This document shows positions 29,231 through 29,338 of a DNA stretch of 29,338 nucleotides, piece after piece. The notes under the pieces are model-generated. The model worked only from the letters and a program-made list of their open reading frames with translations. It made no database searches and was not told the DNA's origin. The stretch is from IMG/VR virus record IMGVR_UViG_3300044911_002329, positions 1-29,338 of that record. One strand, 5' to 3'. Position 1 is the stretch's first letter. Every line of letters starts with the position of its first letter. Both the position numbers and the translations under genes were made by a program. Origin of the DNA: a virus.

Positions 29231-29338
29231 ATGCGTGATAAAATTCTATTGAGTAGGAGTCGTCAAAATTTCTTGAGTAGGAATTTTAATCCGACACAAG
29301 GAGTCTCCTTGAGTAGAAACATCGCGGTGGAAACGACT
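29231..29338 (+). CDS. Short open frame with LSR repeats (3' partial)
   Basis: An ATG at 29231 opens a frame of 36 codons to the window end without a stop. It encodes three LSR peptides (ILLSRSRQNF, FLSRNFNPTQG, VSLSRNIAVE), matching DNA repeats TTGAGTA at 29225, 29249, 29273 and 29309, spaced 24, 24 and 36 nt. A TTG at 29225, overlapping the previous stop, is an alternative start. If not coding, the same repeats could be binding sites. No ribosome site is evident. Confidence 0.35.
   Translation, partial: MRDKILLSRSRQNFLSRNFNPTQGVSLSRNIAVETT

Overview
The window reads as part of the genome of a temperate, long-tailed (siphovirus-like) phage that infects a Gram-negative bacterium. The evidence is a tail module with a tape-measure protein and no contractile sheath, a lysis cassette with an M15-type endolysin and small lipoproteins, a tyrosine recombinase beside a tRNA 3'-end fragment, and a compact replication operon. 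Base composition looks near-even by eye. Two lipoprotein signals in the lysis cassette point to a host with an outer membrane. The NHL-repeat plus MBG/Ig-like architecture at 11798-14095 resembles secreted proteins common in Verrucomicrobiota, so such a host is possible, but this is only inference. No terminase, portal or major capsid gene lies in the window, so the genome continues beyond it.

Layout, left to right. (1) 1-2667: two glycosyltransferases and an FkbM-like methyltransferase, joined by a 4-nt overlap to the head-tail genes. (2) 2664-9441: head-tail joining, tail completion, tail tube, tape measure and distal tail genes, mostly linked by ATGA, GTGA or TAATG junctions. (3) 9444-16939: adhesin and fibre genes, including a six-repeat NHL protein, BppU-like domains, a TVTV-rich fibre and a LamG-like protein in AT-rich DNA. 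(4) 16939-19912: lysis cassette (small lipoprotein, XhlA-like protein, holin-like peptide, overlapping spanin-like pair, L-Ala-D-Glu peptidase), then a MazG-like protein, a metallophosphoesterase and a small helix-turn-helix protein. (5) 19909-21646: lysogeny module with two divergent ribbon-helix-helix proteins around a shared operator region, an excisionase-like protein, an integrase on the minus strand, and attP containing the T-arm and acceptor 3' strand of a tRNA gene. (6) 21580-28147: early/replication operon of about 17 mostly tiny, overlapping genes, with a PD-(D/E)XK endonuclease, an ssDNA-binding protein, a Cas4/RecB-like exonuclease, a 3D-domain cell-wall protein, an HTH_11 regulator and a large primase-helicase. 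(7) 28148-28296: a non-coding stretch with at least seven copies or variants of TTACTGCAC, an 18-bp palindrome and a long hairpin. (8) 28297-29338: two DNA-binding or regulatory-type proteins and a short repeat-bearing open frame cut by the window end.

Phage genes lie on both sides of the tRNA fragment. The sequence is therefore in the virion/circular arrangement (attP), not a prophage bounded by attL and attR. If it integrated, the replication operon would lie next to the restored tRNA gene and the integrase at the far end.

Most interesting: the divergent ribbon-helix-helix switch with an apparently leaderless promoter whose operator sits between -35 and -10; the TTACTGCAC array as a candidate origin or operator; the antisense overlap of the excisionase-like and integrase genes, which spans the catalytic tyrosine codon; a reading frame that runs through attP; and the glycan-modification genes coupled to virion assembly genes. 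All functional calls come from reading motifs by eye. No database search was run.
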